Shown here one piece after another: positions 23,594 to 24,163 of a DNA stretch of 24,163 bases. The notes under the pieces are model-generated. The model saw only the letters and a list, made by a program, of their open reading frames with translations, was not told where the DNA came from and did not search any database. The number at the start of each line of letters is the position of its first letter. Within the stretch, counting starts at the first letter, position 1. Location of the stretch: positions 1 through 24,163 of the forward strand of contig CAYQTA010000003.1 in NCBI GenBank assembly GCA_964420365.1, read 5' to 3'. Origin of the DNA: JAMOQA01 sp964420365. Lineage in GTDB: Bacteria > Acidobacteriota > Polarisedimenticolia > J045. Both the position numbers and the translations under genes were made by a program.

Positions 23594-24163
23594 GTGGGCA
23601 GGATCCGGACGTTCCTGCGGCTGTGGCGCGAGGGGAAGCGTGACGAGATCCGTGCCGCCCTGAACCGCCAACTGATGCCGGCGTGGTTCTTTCGCCGCAA
23701 CGAGATGGTGATCACGCGCCTTTCCAGGGTGCGTCCCCTGCCTCGTCCCCTCGAGAACGTCACCGTTCGCTGGGGAACGCCGGCGGACGAGGACGCACTG
23801 CTCCGGATTCGCCCCCGCGAGGACGGGTACGGCAGGAACTTCGCGAAGGGGGATCTCCTCGTCGTCGGCGAGGTGTCCGGCGAGGTTGCCTCGTTCAACT
23901 GGTTCGAGACGGACCGGGTCCACGTCTCCCGGGCCAATGCCTACACGTTCGACATGGGAGAGGGGGCGGCCTGGGTCTACGGGTTCGAGGTGGAACCCCG
24001 CTTCCGGATGAGCGGCGTCTTCCACAAGCACTGGGTCGTCGCGATGGAACTCCTGGCGGAGCGGGGCATCGGCCGGGTCTACGGGTCGATCCAGGCGGAC
24101 AACCCGCGCTCGATCAAGTCGCACCGCCGTCTGGGGTTCGAGATCCTGTACACGTTCCGCGTG
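23594..24163 (+). CDS. GNAT-family N-acetyltransferase (3' partial)
   Basis: 190 residues are visible and the gene runs off the right edge. The basic N-terminal part (about 1-50) is not recognised. The GNAT fold spans about 55 onward: FEVEPRFRMSGVFHKHWV (131-148) is the acetyl-CoA-binding strand-helix, and QADNPRSIKSHRRLGFEIL (167-185) is the family's N..S...h..lGF element. The Q/RxxGxG/A loop is altered, since R-x-x-G-V-F has Phe at the last position. The GTG start at 23594 has an excellent ribosome-binding site (aggagg, 6 nt before it) and its own promoter upstream. The acceptor substrate is unknown. Confidence 0.8.
   Translation, partial: MGRIRTFLRLWREGKRDEIRAALNRQLMPAWFFRRNEMVITRLSRVRPLPRPLENVTVRWGTPADEDALLRIRPREDGYGRNFAKGDLLVVGEVSGEVASFNWFETDRVHVSRANAYTFDMGEGAAWVYGFEVEPRFRMSGVFHKHWVVAMELLAERGIGRVYGSIQADNPRSIKSHRRLGFEILYTFRV

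Overview
Very GC-rich bacterial DNA with densely packed genes. I see no rRNA, tRNA, insertion sequence, integrase, phage gene or CRISPR array. The gene mix points to an Acidobacteriota-like or similar deep-branching, predatory or saprophytic lineage: a complete Bat (aerotolerance-type) operon, a bacterial ACL5-like aminopropyltransferase beside speD, large secreted Asp-box and gingipain-type proteins, and exported proteins ending in a fibronectin-like module. This placement is inference, because no marker gene for phylogeny is present.

Layout. (1) 1-638 (+): the end of an HNH endonuclease with a RuvA-C-like tail, probably cut by the window edge. (2) 639-846: a convergent spacer carrying a degenerate 52-bp tandem repeat. 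(3) 847-9280 (-): an eight-gene operon in transcription order moxR, DUF58, DUF4381-like, batA, batB, batC, batD, batE. Apart from a 16-bp moxR/DUF58 gap, the reading frames overlap by 1 to 4 nt at every junction. (4) 9451-10850 (-): speD-speE, with a well-spaced sigma70-type promoter and a leader of about 110 nt that can form several hairpins. (5) 11147-12916 (-): a secreted protein with eight regular repeats of about 54 residues (possible beta-propeller) and a C-terminal Fn3-like module. (6) 13031-15545 (-): galU-murA-HIT, ending in a strong hairpin terminator. (7) 15669-20417 (+): a secreted protein with about eleven Asp-boxes, then a POT-like MFS transporter. (8) 20430-23453 (-): a secreted C25 (gingipain-type) cysteine protease. 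(9) 23594-24163 (+): a GNAT acetyltransferase cut by the right edge, with its own promoter.

How the genes fit together. The Bat operon would build an envelope complex: a MoxR AAA+ ATPase works with a cytoplasmic DUF58 VWA protein, two membrane-anchored VWA proteins with intact MIDAS motifs, TPR proteins and large periplasmic BatD-type proteins. galU and murA supply UDP-glucose and the first committed step of peptidoglycan synthesis. The secreted protease, the Asp-box protein and a peptide-type transporter suggest use of extracellular protein, but their co-function is only inferred.

No wholly new system stands out. The points most worth checking are the thermospermine-synthase-like SpeE and the structured speD leader, the eight-repeat secreted protein, the 105-residue Gln/Arg tract of BatC, and the run of translationally coupled bat genes.
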